Below, in pieces: positions 61,794 to 64,000 of a DNA stretch of 64,000 bases; position 1 is the first letter of the stretch, and the number at the start of each line of letters is the position of its first letter. The notes under the pieces were generated by a model that did not search any database, was not told the DNA's origin, and saw nothing but the letters and a program-made list of their open reading frames with translations. The DNA is from Hufsiella ginkgonis (lineage in GTDB: Bacteria; Bacteroidota; Bacteroidia; Sphingobacteriales; Sphingobacteriaceae). The stretch lies in the NCBI RefSeq assembly GCF_009834915.1, contig NZ_WVHS01000002.1, positions 930,001 through 994,000 of the forward strand, read 5' to 3'. Made by a program: the position numbers and the translations under genes.

Positions 61794-62986
61794 ACCCGGC
61801 AATAACCGATACCGCTGTACAACAGTTTATCCGTTCTCACACGGATAAGGACGTGACCCGGATCCTGCTCTCTAAAAGTCCCTTCCCCGCTGTATCTTCC
61901 CGGGAACTTGCCGGGCAGGTAGAAAGCAGGAGACGCTGCGAGAAAAAGCTTCCCTTATGGTTCAGCACGGAGGGGGTGTACTATCCGCCAAAGATCTCTA
62001 TCGAACAGGCATCTTCCGCATTGACGGCGAAATACAAAAGCAGCTTACTAACAGGCGGCTCGGTGATCGATCTTACCGGCGGCTTTGGCGTCGACTCCTA
62101 TTACTTTTCGCTAACCGCGGAACAGGTTATCCACTGCGAGCTAAACCCGGAGCTATCCGCTATTTCCGCACATAATGCCGCGCTATTAGGAGCGGGCAAC
62201 ATCAGGTACAAAGCCGAAAACGGCATCTCGCGGATCGCTTCGGCGGAGGCGGAATTCGACACTATCTATGCAGATCCTTCCCGCCGAACGAGTGCCGGGA
62301 AAGTGTTCTTCCTGAAAGATTGCGAGCCAGATATAGTGTCCACTCTCCCCCTGCTGCTCCGCAGAGCACCCCGCATCCTGGTAAAAACCGCTCCCCTGCT
62401 CGATATCCAATCGGGGTTGAGAGAGCTATCGCACGTAAGTCAAATCCACGTGTTGAGTGTAAAAAACGAATGTAAAGAAGTGCTTTGGCTCATAGAGCGC
62501 GATTTCGAAGGCGAACCGCTCATCACCTGCTCCGCGCTGGCAGATACGGAGACCCGGAGCTTTTCATTTAAAGCGTCCGTGGAACGGGAACATACCACGG
62601 GCGAATGGTTCCCTCCTGGTAAATACCTATATGAGCCCGATGCCGCCCTGATGAAAGGAGGCGCATTTAAGCTTATCGGCGAACGGTTCGGCATCCAAAA
62701 ACTGCATCAGCACTCGCACCTGTACACCGCCGGGTCAGCCCGCGAGGACTTTATCGGGCGTACGTTTACGATCAACGAAGTTTCATCATACAAAGACTTC
62801 AGCAAGGGAAGCCAGCTTAAAAAAGCGAATATCATTTCCAGGAACTTCCCTCTCACCGTCGGACAGATCAGGACGAAACACAAGATCGCGGAAGGCGGCG
62901 AACAATACCTGTTCTTTACCACCGTTCACCCGGATAAGCTGGTGGTGATAGATGCGGCACCTGTGAGGGGGGGAAATAGAAAATAG
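61790..62986 (+). CDS. Class I SAM-dependent methyltransferase with THUMP-like domain
   Basis: 398 aa from a TTG in a TTGA overlap with the lysC stop. DLTGGFGVDSYYFSLTAEQVIHCELNPELSAISAHNAALLG is the SAM site and YADPSRRTSAGKVFFLKDCEPD the catalytic loop, followed by a C-terminal THUMP-like part (IISRNFPLTVGQIRTKHKIAEGG). It is probably an RNA or nucleotide-related methyltransferase; target unknown. The last codons run into the GAAAATAG repeat region. Confidence 0.85.
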   Translation: MNPAITDTAVQQFIRSHTDKDVTRILLSKSPFPAVSSRELAGQVESRRRCEKKLPLWFSTEGVYYPPKISIEQASSALTAKYKSSLLTGGSVIDLTGGFGVDSYYFSLTAEQVIHCELNPELSAISAHNAALLGAGNIRYKAENGISRIASAEAEFDTIYADPSRRTSAGKVFFLKDCEPDIVSTLPLLLRRAPRILVKTAPLLDIQSGLRELSHVSQIHVLSVKNECKEVLWLIERDFEGEPLITCSALADTETRSFSFKASVEREHTTGEWFPPGKYLYEPDAALMKGGAFKLIGERFGIQKLHQHSHLYTAGSAREDFIGRTFTINEVSSYKDFSKGSQLKKANIISRNFPLTVGQIRTKHKIAEGGEQYLFFTTVHPDKLVVIDAAPVRGGNRK

Positions 62987-63002
62987 AAAATAGTAATTAG
63001 TA

Positions 63003-63085
63003 AATAGAGAATAGAAAATAGAGAATAGAGAATGGGCGCCTGTATTCTATTCTCTATTTTCTATTCTCTATTCTCTATTCTCCAT
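63003..63085. terminator. Long imperfect hairpin of AATAGAGAATAGAAAATAG words
   Basis: Tandem degenerate words GAGAATAG/GAAAATAG on the left arm (about 63003-63033) and ATTCTCTATT/ATTTTCTATT on the right (about 63043-63082) form a stem of about 29 bp with a 2-nt bulge and a 9-nt GC-rich loop. It separates the convergent methyltransferase and peroxiredoxin genes and can work as a bidirectional terminator. Confidence 0.7.
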
Positions 63086-63099
63086 CTTTCTCCATCCCT

Positions 63100-63735
63100 T
63101 CAAATATCCGGCTGAGGCGTAGTACGCAGGTACGGCTTCACCTCTGTATAACCCTTCGGGAATTTAGCGGGAATATCTTCCGTTTTTATGGCCGGTACCA
63201 CCACCACGTCCTCACCATGTTTCCAGTCTGCCGGAGTAGCTACGCTGTAGTTGGCGGTAAGCTGCAGGGAGTCGATCACACGCAGGATCTCCACAAAATT
63301 ACGGCCTGTTGAAGCCGGGTAAGTAATGATCAGCTTGATGGTTTTATCGGGGGCGATAATGAATAAAGACCGCACCGTAGCGGTGAGCGACGCATTCGGG
63401 TGGATCATATCGTAGGCTTCCGCGATCTTGCGGTCTTCATCGCCGATGATGGGAAAATTCACCTCCACGTTTTGGGTCTCGTTAATATCGCTGATCCAGC
63501 CGTGGTGTTTCTCCACAGGGTCAACACTCAATGCGAGCACCTTTACGTTCCGCTTGTCGAACTCGCTTTTTAACGAAGCGGTACGGCCAAGCTCGGTGGT
63601 GCAAACAGGTGTATAATCTGCCGGATGCGAGAACAAAACTACCCAGCTATCGCCGGTATATTCATAAAAGTCAATGTCGCCCTGCGAAGTGTGGGCCTGG
63701 AAATTGGGGGCTTTGTCGCCTAATCTTAAACTCAT
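63100..63735 (-). CDS. Peroxiredoxin, 1-Cys Prx6-like
   Basis: 211 aa. The peroxidatic Cys45 is in SHPADYTPVCTTELG. RSLFIIAPDKTIKLIITYPASTGRNFVEILRVIDSLQLT and the C-terminal extension (VVVPAIKTEDIPAKFPKGYTEVKPYLR) are those of the Prx6/AhpC-like 1-Cys group. It reduces peroxides; the reductant is unknown. It stands alone at the end of the window. Confidence 0.92.
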   Translation of the reverse strand: MSLRLGDKAPNFQAHTSQGDIDFYEYTGDSWVVLFSHPADYTPVCTTELGRTASLKSEFDKRNVKVLALSVDPVEKHHGWISDINETQNVEVNFPIIGDEDRKIAEAYDMIHPNASLTATVRSLFIIAPDKTIKLIITYPASTGRNFVEILRVIDSLQLTANYSVATPADWKHGEDVVVVPAIKTEDIPAKFPKGYTEVKPYLRTTPQPDI

Positions 63736-63872
63736 GATAAGTTATATTTTGGGTTAATGCTAATCAGGTTAATTATCTACTAATTTAGTAGGTTTTTATC
63801 CAGTAATGCAAGCGGCAGTGTCAGAATAAGGTAGAAAATAAGTTGTGACACTACCGGGTGAATCAGACCGCA

Positions 63873-64000
63873 CTACAGGAGCAGTGGCTCTTTTGCGATA
63901 AACCCGGGGGGCGCCAGGTTAGTTCCCAACCGCTCGTTGAGCTTTTTAATGGTATAATCTGCAAGTATCGGGGTGTCTTTCTCGTCGTGCTGGTGCAGGA
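63873..64000 (-). CDS. Unidentified protein, C-terminal end only
   Basis: An open frame on the minus strand enters from the right edge and ends at TAG (63873-63875): ...HDEKDTPILADYTIKKLNER and LGTNLAPPGFIAKEPLLL. About 42 residues are visible, which look like real coding sequence but are too few for me to name a family. Confidence 0.55.
   Translation of the reverse strand, partial: LHQHDEKDTPILADYTIKKLNERLGTNLAPPGFIAKEPLLL

Overview
The window is an ordinary stretch of chromosome from a member of the Bacteroidota, most likely in the Sphingobacteriales/Chitinophagales area; the genus cannot be fixed from the sequence alone. Three kinds of evidence point there: promoters of the TTTG-N20-TAnnTTTG type, a fused SecDF, and families typical of the phylum (DUF4294, DUF4296, DUF4783, DUF5522, DUF6588, BshB1 of bacillithiol synthesis, a 2Fe-2S ferredoxin beside a TrxR-like FNR). 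Nearly all of it is dense housekeeping sequence with short or overlapping gene junctions.

Layout. 1-2,829: a BlaI/BlaR1-like repressor and sensor protease followed by a serine hydrolase cut by the window edge. 2,830-3,883: a long intergenic stretch with an inverted repeat and a tRNA-3'-end-like element joined to a terminator. 3,884-9,931: the most unusual part, two convergent transcription units that each pair secreted DUF3500 protein(s) with a HupE/UreJ-type membrane protein. 9,932-11,904: more tRNA-3'-like elements, a DUF4143 AAA ATPase with a long palindrome in its promoter, and an intact tRNA-Arg(TCT). From 11,982 on, core genes: a TSUP exporter, pabC-like aminotransferase and RluD; a DUF6588 protein and a PLP deaminase; sterol desaturase-like protein and lysine 6-transaminase; bshB1-glutathione peroxidase-DUF4294; spoT, fur, purA, pabB; M48 protease, plsY, nadC, DUF4783; gpmI; CAP and TPR proteins; lon; outer-membrane proteins; arfB; cmk-thyA-folA; secDF; marR-fnr-fdx; NDH-2-like oxidoreductase; HMG-CoA lyase-like protein; fbaA; accD; an acidic repeat protein; cysteine desulfurase; glmM; PAP2 and ZIP proteins; a DUF4296-YbbR-coaE-MBL-DUF5522 run; yggS-GNAT-lysC-methyltransferase; a 1-Cys peroxiredoxin.

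How the genes work together. Folate and thymidylate metabolism is represented by pabB, a pabC-like gene, thyA and folA. Thiol and redox defence is represented by bshB1, the glutathione peroxidase-like protein, the peroxiredoxin, and a ferredoxin/FNR pair behind a MarR regulator. Envelope biogenesis is represented by glmM, plsY, accD, secDF, an LpxR-like protein and YbbR. Metal handling is represented by Fur, ZIP, a low-affinity iron permease homologue and, as a hypothesis, the DUF3500-HupE cluster.

Two sequence-level patterns stand out. First, at least seven genes have a TAnnTTTG -7 element ending only 3-7 nt before the start codon, which implies leaderless mRNAs. Second, the accessory region 3.2-11.9 kb is divided by repeated tRNA-3'-like plus terminator modules that bracket the DUF3500-HupE cluster and the ATPase gene.
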